Source: Mesorhizobium sp. B2-7-1
GTDB taxonomy: Bacteria; Pseudomonadota; Alphaproteobacteria; Rhizobiales; Rhizobiaceae
DNA length: 64,000 bases
Direction of reading: 5' to 3'
Assembly: GCF_006440735.1 (NCBI RefSeq)
Contig: NZ_VFUA01000021.1
Location: forward strand, 1 to 64,000
The position numbers were made by a program, and so were the translations under genes. Position 1 is the stretch's first letter. The number at the start of each line of letters is the position of its first letter. The notes under the pieces are model-generated. The model made no database searches, was not told the DNA's origin, and saw nothing but the letters and a program-made list of their open reading frames with translations. Of this stretch, positions 9,513 through 17,923 are shown piece after piece.

Positions 9513-9588
9513 AATTGTATCCGATTAAAGCGAAGAGCGGCAATTTTCGCCTTTCAAAAGGCAATTCACCTCACTATCGTATCCAATA
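9513..9588. promoter_or_regulatory. Paired ATTGTATCCAAT-type operator, copy 2
   Basis: TTGTATCCGATT at 9515-9526 and TCGTATCCAATA at 9577-9588 have GTATCC cores starting at 9517 and 9579, 62 bp apart, matching the pairs at 5938-6012 and 13534-13607. The pair sits directly upstream of the E1 fusion gene, the second site ending about 43 bases before its ATG. Two GGCAATT elements lie between or beside the sites (9539 and 9560), and GCCAATTGCC-like sequence also accompanies the third pair. Confidence 0.65.
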
Positions 9589-9630
9589 CGCTTTTTGACC
9601 CCCTACCCACGAGCCCGCCAGGAAATCCTG

Positions 9631-11817
9631 ATGCCCGATTACGCAACATTGGCCCCATCAGCCCCCTGGCGCGAGCTCCGCACGACACGAGCCGACTGGG
9701 ACGACGCCGATCCGGCTGTGCTGGAATCGATGCTGGTTTCGGCTCATCTGATCCGCGCCTTCGAGGAAAAAGTGCTGGAGCTGGCCGGCCAGGGCCTGGT
9801 GCATGGGCCAGCCCATTCCGCGGTCGGCCAGGAAGGCGGCGCTGTCGGCTCGGCCGCTCTGATGCGGGCGAGCGACCAGATCAATGGATCCCATCGCGCG
9901 CATCACCAGTTCCTCGCCAAGTCGATCCGTTATGTTGCGCCGCAGGGATTGGCGCCTGCCGACGACTTCTCGCCGGACATTCGCGGCTTGGCGCAAAGAT
10001 CGCTCGCCGAGATCCTGGGCCTGGCGCAGGGTTTCTGTCGCGGTCGCGGCGGCTCGATGCATCTGCGCTGGGCCGAGGCCGGCAATCTCGGCACCAACGC
10101 CATCGTCGGCGGCGGCGTGCCGCTGGCAGCCGGCGCCGCCTGGGCGCATAGGCGCGCCGGCAAGGGCGACGTGGCCTTTGCCTATTTCGGTGACGGCGCC
10201 GTCAACATCGGCTCGGTGCTGGAGACGATGAACATCGCCGCCGCCTGGAAGCTGCCGCTCTGTTTCTTCATCGAGAACAACCGCTACGCCGTCTCGACCC
10301 ATGTCGAGGAAGCGACCGCCGAGCCGCGCCTATCGGCACGCGGATCGGCCTTCGCCATTCCCGCCTGGAAGGTCGACGGCATGGATCCCCTCGCCGTCTA
10401 TCTTGCGACGCAAGAAGCCATGGAGCTGATGCGCAATGGCGGCGGGCCTGCCATCATCGAGGCCGACGTCTACCGTTATTTCCATCAGAACGGCCCGCTG
10501 CCCGGCAGCGCCTTCGGTTATCGCGACAAGACCGAGGAAGCGGCCTGGCGGGCGCGCGACCCGCTCGACCGGCTGGCGAGCGAAATGGAACAGCGTCAGA
10601 TCATCGGCAGCTCAGGCGTTGCCGCTCTGCGCGAACGCGCGCTTGCGCTGATGGCCGATGTCGCCGCCGAGCTCGTTGAGCAGGCGGACGGCAAGAACCG
10701 CATCAAGCCCGCGCTCTGGCCGGACGAAGGTTTTCGCGACCACGGCATACGCGGCGACCTCCAGGAATTTGCCAGGATGCGCACCGAGGAATTGGAAACC
10801 TTCGGCGGCGCGATCGACGGCGGCGCCAAATTCATCGACGCGGTGGCCAACGTCATGCAGCGGCGCATGGCAACCGACGACCGTATCGTCATCATGGGCG
10901 AAGATGTGCATCGGCTGAAAGGCGGCACCAACGGCGCGACGCGCGGCCTTGCTGCTGCCTTCCCCGACCGGGTGCTTGGCACGCCGATCAGCGAAGCCGC
11001 CTTCACCGGGCTTGGCGGCGGCATCGCCATGGATGGCCGCTATATCCCGGTCGTCGAGTTCATGTATCCGGACTTCATGTGGGTGGCCGCCGACCAGGTC
11101 TTCAACCAGATCGGCAAGGCGCGCCACATGTTCGGCGGCGATATCGACGTGCCGCTGGTGCTGCGCACCAAGGTCGCCATGGGCACCGGTTACGGTTCGC
11201 AGCACTCCATGGACCCGGCCGGCATCTTCGCCACCTCGCCCGGCTGGCGCATCGTCGCCCCGTCGACGCCGTTCGACTATGTCGGGCTGATGAACAGCGC
11301 GCTGCGCTGCAAGGATCCGGTGCTCGTCATCGAGCATGTCGAGCTTTACAATTCCACCGGTCCGGCGCCGGTCGACGACCTCGACTATTTCATCCCGCTC
11401 GGCAAGGCCAAGGTGGTGCGCCGGGGCACGGTGATGACCGTCCTGACCTATCTCGCCATGGTGCGTCCGGTGCTCGAGGCGGTCGAACGTCTCGGCGTCG
11501 ACGCCGAGGTCATCGACCTGCGCTCGCTCGATCGCGCCGGCCTCGACTGGCAGACCATCGAAGCCTCGATCCGCAAGACCGGCAATGTACTGGTGGTCGA
11601 ACAGGGCGCGCGCGGCACGTCATATGGCGGCCTGCTCGCCGCCGAGATCCAGAACCGCTGCTTCGACTGGCTCGACCAACCGATCCAGCGTGTCCATGGC
11701 GGCGAAGCCTCGCCGAGCATTTCCAAGGTGCTCGAGACCGCCGCTTGCGCACGCCCCGCCGACGTCGAGCGCGGACTGCGCCAGGTCATGGCTGACCAGG
11801 GGCGGCCGCTTGGCTGA
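9631..11817 (+). CDS. Thiamine-dependent E1 component, alpha and beta chains fused
   Basis: A 728-residue 2-oxoacid dehydrogenase E1 protein. Roughly residues 20-370 are the alpha part, with the TPP motif GDGAVN (187-192) and a downstream ENN. Residues ~390-728 are the beta part (IVIMGEDV, TPISEAAFTGLGGG, PVVEFMYPDF, GGEASPS). Fusions of this sort catalyse decarboxylation of a 2-oxo acid or acetoin-type cleavage and normally pass the acyl group to a lipoyl E2. No E2 or E3 gene is in this window. The ATG at 9631 follows GGAAATCCTG; a TTG at 9595 is an alternative. It runs into the convergent SDR with a three-base gap. It is controlled by the paired operator upstream, by inference. Confidence 0.88.
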   Translation: MPDYATLAPSAPWRELRTTRADWDDADPAVLESMLVSAHLIRAFEEKVLELAGQGLVHGPAHSAVGQEGGAVGSAALMRASDQINGSHRAHHQFLAKSIRYVAPQGLAPADDFSPDIRGLAQRSLAEILGLAQGFCRGRGGSMHLRWAEAGNLGTNAIVGGGVPLAAGAAWAHRRAGKGDVAFAYFGDGAVNIGSVLETMNIAAAWKLPLCFFIENNRYAVSTHVEEATAEPRLSARGSAFAIPAWKVDGMDPLAVYLATQEAMELMRNGGGPAIIEADVYRYFHQNGPLPGSAFGYRDKTEEAAWRARDPLDRLASEMEQRQIIGSSGVAALRERALALMADVAAELVEQADGKNRIKPALWPDEGFRDHGIRGDLQEFARMRTEELETFGGAIDGGAKFIDAVANVMQRRMATDDRIVIMGEDVHRLKGGTNGATRGLAAAFPDRVLGTPISEAAFTGLGGGIAMDGRYIPVVEFMYPDFMWVAADQVFNQIGKARHMFGGDIDVPLVLRTKVAMGTGYGSQHSMDPAGIFATSPGWRIVAPSTPFDYVGLMNSALRCKDPVLVIEHVELYNSTGPAPVDDLDYFIPLGKAKVVRRGTVMTVLTYLAMVRPVLEAVERLGVDAEVIDLRSLDRAGLDWQTIEASIRKTGNVLVVEQGARGTSYGGLLAAEIQNRCFDWLDQPIQRVHGGEASPSISKVLETAACARPADVERGLRQVMADQGRPLG

Positions 11818-11820
11818 ACG

Positions 11821-12588
11821 TCAGGCCTTCGGATCATCACGCGGCGTCATGAAACCGGCGGTCTCGCCGCCGTCGACGCTGAGGACCGCACCGTTGACGA
11901 AGCCCGCGGCGGGAGACAGCAGCCAGCCGACCGCCTCCGCGACATCTTCCGGTGTGCCGAGGCGCGCCGCGGGAATGCGCTTTTCCAGCCTCTCGCGCCG
12001 AGCCGGAATGGCCAGCGTCTTTGCCATCATCTGCGTGGCGATCTGACCCGGGCAAACGGCGTTGAAGCGCACCTCCGAGCCGTATTCGAGCGCCAGCGCT
12101 TGCGTGAGGCCAATCAGCGCCGCCTTGGAAGCGGTGTAGATCGCAAGTCCCTCCTCACCGACCAGGCCGGCCACCGACGAGATCGTCACCACGGCGCCGC
12201 GCGCGGCCCGCAGGCCCGAAAGCGCATGGCGCGTGAACAGATAGGCCGATGTGGCGTTGGCCGTCATCGTCCTGTTCCAGTCGTCGAGCGTCGTCTGGTC
12301 GAAGGCCCCGCGCCCGCCGGCACCGGCATTGTTGACCAGGCCCGCGATACGCCCCCTGCCAAGCTCCAGCGCCACCTCGATCGCGCGCTTGCAGTCGGTC
12401 TCGCTGGTCGCGTCGCCGGCGGCGAAGACGGCGCCTGGAACCGCGGCGATCACATCATCGGCGGCGGCCTGGTCGCGCCCGGTAAAGACGACCCGCGCGC
12501 CGTCCGCCGTCAGCCGCTCGACGCAGGCCGCGCCGATGCCGCGCGTGCCGCCCGTCACCAGGAAGACGCGCTCTACCGCTGCGCTCAT
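11821..12588 (-). CDS. Short-chain dehydrogenase/reductase
   Basis: A classical NAD(P)-dependent SDR of 255 residues. The cofactor motif is TGGTRGIG (about residues 12-19), then NNAGAGG, an ISSVAG serine and the catalytic YTASK tetrad segment. The C-terminal VNGAVLSVDGGE is usual for the FabG-like group. The ATG at 12588 overlaps the stop of the class IV aminotransferase by four bases, so the two are translationally coupled. It probably oxidises or reduces a hydroxyl or keto group of an intermediate linked to the transaminase; the substrate is unknown. Confidence 0.9.
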   Translation of the reverse strand: MSAAVERVFLVTGGTRGIGAACVERLTADGARVVFTGRDQAAADDVIAAVPGAVFAAGDATSETDCKRAIEVALELGRGRIAGLVNNAGAGGRGAFDQTTLDDWNRTMTANATSAYLFTRHALSGLRAARGAVVTISSVAGLVGEEGLAIYTASKAALIGLTQALALEYGSEVRFNAVCPGQIATQMMAKTLAIPARRERLEKRIPAARLGTPEDVAEAVGWLLSPAAGFVNGAVLSVDGGETAGFMTPRDDPKA

Positions 12589-13505
12589 GCCGCCGCTCCG
12601 TAGTCGACGAGGGTGCAAAGCGGCCCTTCCCTGTGCGCGGCCCAGTAGAGGTCGTGGATGCGGCTGGTGACCGGGCCGGGCTTGCCGTTGCCATAGATGC
12701 GGCCATCAAGCACCGTCACCGGCATGATGCCGCCGGCGGAGCTCGATATGAAGATCTCGTCGGCCTCGCGCAATTCCTCGATCGGCAGCGGCCGCACTTC
12801 GCAGGTGACGCCCGCCTCACCCACAAGCTCCATCACCGTGCGGCGCGTCATGCCCTCGAAGACGCCGCGCTCGGGCGTGGTGACGACATTGTCCTTCACC
12901 GCGAAGACGTTGAAGCCGGCGCCTTCGGTGACATTGCCCTTGCCGTCGTTGAGCACGGCAACGATGGCGTCCTTGTCGTAGGCCTCGAAGATGCCCATCG
13001 TCAGGTCGAGCCAGTGGAAATTCTTAAGGCGCGGATCGAGCGATTCCGGCGGGATGCGCTGCACCGAACTCACCACCATCTTCAGCCCGTCACGCCGCTG
13101 CTCGTCATTGGCGATCCACACGAAGGGCTGTGCGAAGGCATAGAACCGGTTCTGACAGAGCCTGGGATCGCGGGTGCCGGCCGGCGGCACGCCACGCGTG
13201 CAGGTCATCTGCACATAGGCGTCGCGCAGCCCGGTCCGGCGCACGCATTCGACCAGGATGTCGGCTATCTCGGCCTTCGACAGCGGCAGGCTCATGCGCA
13301 GGCCGCGCATCGAGGCCAGGAAGCGCTCGATGTGGTCGTCGAGCCTGAAGAAACGGCCCTTCCAGACATGGGTGACGTCATAGGTCGCGTCGGAACGCAC
13401 AAAGCCACGGTCGGTGATCGGAACGGCCGCCTCCGCAAGCGGCATGTAGCTGCCGTTGACATAGGCTATGCCCAATGCCGGATCGTAAGCGGTGCGGTCT
13501 GTCAT
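12585..13505 (-). CDS. Class IV aminotransferase, (R)-amine transaminase-like
   Basis: A 306-residue PLP fold-type IV enzyme. The Schiff-base lysine is in SLDPRLKNFHW (K161), with the phosphate-binding NVTEGAGFNVF (E194) and GGIMPVTVLDG near the end. The sequence run TYDVTHVWKGRFFRLDDH and the LDP-K-N segment resemble the (R)-selective amine transaminases more than classical BCAT or D-alanine transaminase; this is from memory of the family. The ATG at 13505 has GGAGG five bases upstream. It is the first gene of a two-gene operon with the SDR, divergent from the VOC gene across a paired operator. It should accept D-amino acids or (R)-amines with pyruvate as acceptor. Confidence 0.88.
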   Translation of the reverse strand: MTDRTAYDPALGIAYVNGSYMPLAEAAVPITDRGFVRSDATYDVTHVWKGRFFRLDDHIERFLASMRGLRMSLPLSKAEIADILVECVRRTGLRDAYVQMTCTRGVPPAGTRDPRLCQNRFYAFAQPFVWIANDEQRRDGLKMVVSSVQRIPPESLDPRLKNFHWLDLTMGIFEAYDKDAIVAVLNDGKGNVTEGAGFNVFAVKDNVVTTPERGVFEGMTRRTVMELVGEAGVTCEVRPLPIEELREADEIFISSSAGGIMPVTVLDGRIYGNGKPGPVTSRIHDLYWAAHREGPLCTLVDYGAAA

Positions 13506-13533
13506 GAAATCCTCCACTGATGTCGAATCTATC

Positions 13534-13607
13534 ATTGGATACAATATGGCGAATTTATTCGGCCAGATCGCCTAATTTGCTTGCCAATTGCCATCCGTTG
13601 GATACGG
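13534..13607. promoter_or_regulatory. Paired ATTGTATCCAAT-type operator, copy 3, divergent promoter
   Basis: ATTGGATACAAT (13534-13545) and CGTTGGATACGG (13596-13607) are the reverse complements of the sites at 5938-6012 and 9513-9588. Their GGATAC cores start at 13537 and 13600, 63 bp apart. The pair occupies the gap between the class IV aminotransferase (start 13505, minus) and the VOC gene (start 13639, plus), so it probably controls both. A GCCAATTGCC element lies between the sites (about 13583-13592). Confidence 0.67.
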
Positions 13608-13638
13608 TCGCGTCTGAATTATAAATACCGGACCAGCA

Positions 13639-14193
13639 ATGCTTCATGACACAAGCCATGTCGGCAAAGGCCTCCCGGGGCTGCGCGGCACCGAACATAT
13701 CGGCTTTACCGTTCCCGATCTCGACGAAGCTGTCCGTTTCTTCGTCGAAATCATCGGCTGCGAGCCCTTCTACGAGCTCGGACCTTTCCGGTCCGACGGA
13801 GACTGGATGGAAACCCATCTCAACGTCCACCCCCGTACAGTGATGAAGCGGCTCAAGTTCCTGCGCTGCCGTCATGGCTCCAATTTCGAGATCTTCGAAT
13901 ACACCGCTCCAGATAAGGACGGCGCCCAGCCCAGGAACAGCGATGTCGGCGGGCATCATCTTGCCTTCTATGTCGACGATATCGATGAGGCGGTCGCCTA
14001 TCTTAAGGCGCGAGGCGTGCGTGTGCTCGGCGAGCCGACGGTGCGCACCGAGGGGCCGAGCGGCGGTCAGAGCTGGGTCTATTTCCTGAGCCCCTGGGGC
14101 ATGCAGCTCGAACTGGTCTCGTTCCCGGCGGGCAAGGCCTATGAGCGCGAGACGGAGCGTCGGCTCTGGCATCCGGCCAGCCCTCATTTGTGA
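13639..14193 (+). CDS. VOC-superfamily (glyoxalase/dioxygenase-fold) protein
   Basis: A 184-residue protein with two beta-alpha-beta-beta-beta VOC modules. The likely metal ligands fall at the expected places: H20 in TEHIGFTV, E87 in FEIFEY, H106 or H107 in GGHHLAFYV and a glutamate in MQLELVSF. Such single-chain proteins act as glyoxalase, epimerase or dioxygenase-like lyases; the reaction here is not evident. It starts 31 bases after the second operator site and is followed by the GntR gene after 63 bases, so the two may be co-transcribed. Confidence 0.85.
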   Translation: MLHDTSHVGKGLPGLRGTEHIGFTVPDLDEAVRFFVEIIGCEPFYELGPFRSDGDWMETHLNVHPRTVMKRLKFLRCRHGSNFEIFEYTAPDKDGAQPRNSDVGGHHLAFYVDDIDEAVAYLKARGVRVLGEPTVRTEGPSGGQSWVYFLSPWGMQLELVSFPAGKAYERETERRLWHPASPHL

Positions 14194-14256
14194 GCGGTTG
14201 GTTCGTGCCGATTCCCAGCTGCTCGCCGATGCACTAACATCTTCGGGATCGACACG

Positions 14257-14955
14257 ATGCGGGGAATTGAGATCATGGCCGGCAGACGCGCAAGCGGCGG
14301 AACCGAGAGCAACGGCGCCGCCCTGGCCAGTGGCCGCGTCACCGAGGCGCTGCGCGACGCCATCCTGTCGGGGCGGTTGCGGCCGGGCAGCCGTGTGCGC
14401 CAGGAGGAGCTCGCCGAGGAATATGGCATCAGCCGCATCCCGGTGCGCGAGGCGCTCAGACAGTTGGAAAGCGAGGGGCTGGTCATCCTCGTGCCCAACA
14501 GCGGCGCCTGGATTTCCAAGCTCGACCGCGCCGAATGCATCGAGATCTACAAGATCCGCGAGCGGCTGGAGCCGCTGGCGCTTTCCGAAAGCAGCGCCAA
14601 TCTTTCGCCCGAAACGCTTGGGCGCCTGGAAGACCTCGTCTCGCGCATCGAAGCCGCCGGCAGCATCGACGAGTTCCTGCAGCTCGACCGCGAGTTTCAT
14701 CTCCTGAGCTATGAAGGCGCGCGCATGCCTCAACTCGCCCAGATGATCCACAAGTTCTGGAACACCACCCAGCAATACCGTCGCGCTTTCGCCGCGTCGG
14801 TCGGCAAGGCCGGCATGGCGGCGGTGCATCACGAGCATCGGCTGATCCTCGAAGCGCTGAAGCGGCGTGACGGCGAACAGGCCGGCCTCATCCTCTACGG
14901 CCATATCCGCCGCACCCGCCTGCAGCTCGAACAGCATACCGAGATGTTCGGCTAG
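14257..14955 (+). CDS. GntR-family regulator, FCD subfamily
   Basis: A 232-residue regulator. The winged helix is around residues 27-80, with EELAEEYGISRIPVREALRQLE as the recognition region, and an FCD effector domain follows (RERLEPLAL, LDREFHLLSY, HHEHRLILEAL). Starts at 14257 and 14275 (MAGRRASGG) are both possible. It is the nearest regulator to the paired operator at 13534-13607 and its helix differs from the LGTS-TPVR type of the regulators at 7625, 20009 and 24088. It is therefore the best candidate to bind the ATTGTATCCAAT sites. The effector is unknown. Confidence 0.91.
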   Translation: MRGIEIMAGRRASGGTESNGAALASGRVTEALRDAILSGRLRPGSRVRQEELAEEYGISRIPVREALRQLESEGLVILVPNSGAWISKLDRAECIEIYKIRERLEPLALSESSANLSPETLGRLEDLVSRIEAAGSIDEFLQLDREFHLLSYEGARMPQLAQMIHKFWNTTQQYRRAFAASVGKAGMAAVHHEHRLILEALKRRDGEQAGLILYGHIRRTRLQLEQHTEMFG

Positions 14956-14976
14956 TCCAAGCGCTGGTGGAAGACA

Positions 14977-16440
14977 CTAGAAACCCGCCTGGCTGATGAA
15001 CTTGGTGACGAGATAGGCTTCCAGCGCTTCCGAGCCGCCTTCGGAACCGTAGCCGCTGTCCTTGACGCCGCCGAAAGGCACTTCCGGCAGCGCTAGGCCG
15101 AGATGGTTCGTCGTCAGCATGCCGGTCTCGATCTCAGCGCCAAGCTCGGTCGCCGTCTTCAGCGAACGGGTGAAGGCATAAGCCGCGAGCCCGTAGGGTA
15201 GCCGGTTCGCCTCGGCCACCGCCTCGTCGAACGTGCCGAACGGTATCACCAGCGCCACCGGACCGAACGGCTCCTCGTTCATGATGCGCATGCCGGGGCG
15301 CAGGCCGCTGAGCACGGTCGGCTCGAAGAAGGCGCCCTTGTTGCCGATGCGCTTGCCGCCGGTCTCGAGCTTGGCGCCCTCGGCCACCGCTTCGGAAATC
15401 ATCGCCTCGACGGCCTGCAGCCGCCGTTCATTGACCAATGGCCCCATGCGGGTGCCCTCGGTCAGTCCGTCGCCGACCTTCATGGCGCGCGCATGGCCGA
15501 CAAGCTTGTCGACGAACGGCGCGTAGGATTTCTCCTGAACCAAGAAACGCGTCGGCGAGACGCAGACCTGGCCGCCATTGCGGAACTTGGCCGCCGCCAG
15601 CAGGCTCGCCGCGTTGTCCAGGTCGGCGTCGTCGAAGACGATCGCCGGCGCATGCCCGCCAAGCTCCATCGTCGCGCGCTTCATATGCTGGCCGGCGAGC
15701 GCGGCGAGTTGCTTGCCAACGGGGACGGAGCCGGTGAAGGACACTTTTCGGATCACCGGATGCGGGATCAGGTAGCTCGAAATCTCCGGCGGGTTGCCGT
15801 AGACGAGATTAAGCACGCCGTCGGGAAGCCCGGCATCCCTGAAGGCGTCGGCGAGGCTGGCTGGCGAGGCAGGCGTTTCTTCCGGCGGCTTGACGATGAT
15901 CGAGCAGCCGGTGGCGAGCGCGGCGCCGATCTTGCGGATGGTCTGCGACACCGGGAAATTCCACGGCGTGAACGCCGCGACCGGCCCGACCGGCTCGCGC
16001 ACGACCAACTGGTGCACGTTGCTGGCTCTCGCCGGCACGATGCGCCCATAAGTGCGGCGCCCTTCCTCCGCAAACCAGTCGAGGATATCTGCCGAGGCGA
16101 GAACTTCGGTCATCGCCTCGCCCAGCGGCTTGCCCTGTTCGAGGCTGAGCAGGCCGGCGATCCTGCCGGCACGCTCGCGCATCAGGCGCGCGGCTTCACG
16201 GATCACCTTGCCACGCTCGAAGGCCGAGACCTTGCGCCAGACCTTGAAGCCGCGTTCGGCTGCGGCGAGCGCCCGGTCGAGATCGGCGGCGCCGGCCACC
16301 GCAACCGAGCCTATGACTTCGTCGGTGGCCGGGTTGCGAACCTCGAGCGTCTTGCCGCCGGCCGCCGGGCCCCACTTGCCGTCGATGAAAAGCCCGACTT
16401 CTGGATACATGCTTTTGTCCTGTCTGATGGTGATTGTCAT
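14977..16440 (-). CDS. NAD(P)-dependent aldehyde dehydrogenase, succinate-semialdehyde type
   Basis: A 487-residue ALDH with a complete active site: N161 in TPWNFP, E259 in MELGGHAP and the nucleophile C293 in [25 protein letters not shown] and the general length fit the succinate-semialdehyde/glutarate-semialdehyde group (GabD-like). The ATG at 16440 lies 12 bases after the class III aminotransferase stop; an internal ATG at 16410 (MYPEVG) is a plausible alternative. With that transaminase it forms a two-gene operon of the classic amine-to-aldehyde-to-acid kind, for example GABA to succinate. Confidence 0.92.
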   Translation of the reverse strand: MTITIRQDKSMYPEVGLFIDGKWGPAAGGKTLEVRNPATDEVIGSVAVAGAADLDRALAAAERGFKVWRKVSAFERGKVIREAARLMRERAGRIAGLLSLEQGKPLGEAMTEVLASADILDWFAEEGRRTYGRIVPARASNVHQLVVREPVGPVAAFTPWNFPVSQTIRKIGAALATGCSIIVKPPEETPASPASLADAFRDAGLPDGVLNLVYGNPPEISSYLIPHPVIRKVSFTGSVPVGKQLAALAGQHMKRATMELGGHAPAIVFDDADLDNAASLLAAAKFRNGGQVCVSPTRFLVQEKSYAPFVDKLVGHARAMKVGDGLTEGTRMGPLVNERRLQAVEAMISEAVAEGAKLETGGKRIGNKGAFFEPTVLSGLRPGMRIMNEEPFGPVALVIPFGTFDEAVAEANRLPYGLAAYAFTRSLKTATELGAEIETGMLTTNHLGLALPEVPFGGVKDSGYGSEGGSEALEAYLVTKFISQAGF

Positions 16441-16452
16441 GGCAGCCAAGCC

Positions 16453-17820
16453 TCAGAGCGAGAGGCTCTCCCTGGTGTCTTCGATGGCGAGAAAAAGCGC
16501 GCGGACGAGCTCGTCGATCTGGTCCGGCTCGATGATGTAAGGCGGGCAGAGCGCCAGCACGTCGCCCATATTGCGCACGATGATGCCGCGTTGCCGGCAG
16601 GCGCGTTCGACCTGCGCCCCAACCCTGGCCTCGGCCGGAAAACCCTGTTTGGTGCGCCGGTCGGCGACCAGCTCGACGCCGGCAAGCAGGCCGACGCCGC
16701 GGATCTCGCCAACCATAGGATGATCGGCGAGCGCGTTGCGCAGTGCTCCCAGCATCTGCGCGCCCAGCGTCCGGGCGCGGCCGACGACATCGATCTCGTG
16801 ATAGATGCGCAACGCTTCGGCGGCGACGGCCGAGGCGACGGGATGGCCCGAATAGGTGAAGCCGTGCCCGAAGACGCCGTTCCGCTGCCCTTCGTCGGCG
16901 ATCGCCTGGTAGAGCGCATCTGATACGACCACCGCCGCGATCGGCAGGTAGCCGGAGGAAAGACCCTTGGCGACGGAGAACATGTCCGGCTTGAAGCCGA
17001 AGGTCTGGCTGCCGAACCAGTTACCGGTGCGGCCGAAGCCGCAAACCACTTCGTCGGCCAGAAGCAGGATGTCGTGTTTGTCGAGCAACGCGCGCAGCTT
17101 CGGAAAATAACCCGTCGGCGGCACGATGACGCCGCCCGCCCCCATCACCGGCTCCGCGATCATGGCCGCGATCGTCTCGGGGCCAGCCGCCAGTATCATC
17201 GCCTCCAGCTCGGCGATCAGCCGGCCGGCGAACGCCTCCTCGCTCTCGCCCTCCCGCCCTTCGCGGTAGAAATGCGGCTTGCCGGCAAAGAGGATGTCGT
17301 CGGTGTTCATGCCGAACGAGCGGTGCATATGCGGCAGGCCGCTCAGCACCGCGCCCATCACCGTGCTGCCATGGAAGGCGCCGGTGCGGCTGATGATGCG
17401 CCGCTTGCCGGGCTTGCCGCGCGCCGTCTGATAATACCAGGCGAGCTTGATCATGGAATCGTTGGCTTCGGAGCCGGAATTGGCCAGGAATATCCTGCAA
17501 TCCGGAATTGGCGATACCGCTGCGAGCTGCTCGATCAAATCGATGCAGGGCTCGTTCGAGCGATGGTTGAAGGTGTGGTAGTTGGCGAGCTTGGCGAATT
17601 GCGCGCCGGCGGCGGCGGCCAGCCTGCTGTCGTTGAAGCCGAGCGATGCCGTCCATAGGCCAGCCATGCCTTCGATATAGCGGTTTCCGGCATCGTCGCG
17701 GACATAGACGCCCTCGCCGCCGGAGATGATCAGCGGCCCATCCTGCTCGTGCCGCCGCGGGTCCGTCTGCGAATGCAAATGCAGGCTCATGTCGATCGCC
17801 CGAGCCGAATTGTGCAGCAT
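16453..17820 (-). CDS. Class III aminotransferase, paralogue of the one at 6084
   Basis: A 455-residue omega-transaminase with NSGSEAND (114-121), PLP aspartate in ADEVVCGFGRTG (D256) and lysine K285 in VAKGLSSGY. It shares long runs with the gene at 6084-7460 (RYIE-MAGLW, GSQTFG-KPD, GHPVA), so the two are paralogues. The ATG at 17820 is preferred, with GGGGA eight bases upstream; a TTG at 17865 would place the start inside the palindromic operator. It makes the aldehyde that the downstream ALDH oxidises. It is divergent from the transketolase genes. Confidence 0.92.
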   Translation of the reverse strand: MLHNSARAIDMSLHLHSQTDPRRHEQDGPLIISGGEGVYVRDDAGNRYIEGMAGLWTASLGFNDSRLAAAAGAQFAKLANYHTFNHRSNEPCIDLIEQLAAVSPIPDCRIFLANSGSEANDSMIKLAWYYQTARGKPGKRRIISRTGAFHGSTVMGAVLSGLPHMHRSFGMNTDDILFAGKPHFYREGREGESEEAFAGRLIAELEAMILAAGPETIAAMIAEPVMGAGGVIVPPTGYFPKLRALLDKHDILLLADEVVCGFGRTGNWFGSQTFGFKPDMFSVAKGLSSGYLPIAAVVVSDALYQAIADEGQRNGVFGHGFTYSGHPVASAVAAEALRIYHEIDVVGRARTLGAQMLGALRNALADHPMVGEIRGVGLLAGVELVADRRTKQGFPAEARVGAQVERACRQRGIIVRNMGDVLALCPPYIIEPDQIDELVRALFLAIEDTRESLSL

Positions 17821-17867
17821 TTCCTGTTCCCCAAGAGCGGATGTTTGGTCTTGCGGCTCAATCAAAT

Positions 17868-17886
17868 ATCTTATAACTTATAAGTT
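17868..17886. promoter_or_regulatory. ATCTTAT plus AACTTATAAGTT palindrome, divergent promoter
   Basis: ATCTTAT (17868-17874) abuts a perfect 12-bp palindrome AACTTATAAGTT (17875-17886) in the gap between the aminotransferase start at 17820 and the transketolase start at 17924. The CTTATAAG core is shared with the palindrome at 7563-7572. It is probably a GntR operator covering both divergent operons. Confidence 0.5.
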
Positions 17887-17923
17887 GTCGAGGGTAGATA
17901 AACGGAAACGGAGGAGATCGACC

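Noticed and set aside
13639..14193. 4-hydroxyphenylpyruvate or extradiol dioxygenase assignment for the VOC protein
   Set aside because: The VOC fold and metal ligands are visible but no feature picks out a dioxygenase; kept at family level.
16403..16408. GGATAC resembling the paired operator core
   Set aside because: Inside the aldehyde dehydrogenase coding start, unpaired and without the ATTG/CAAT flanks.
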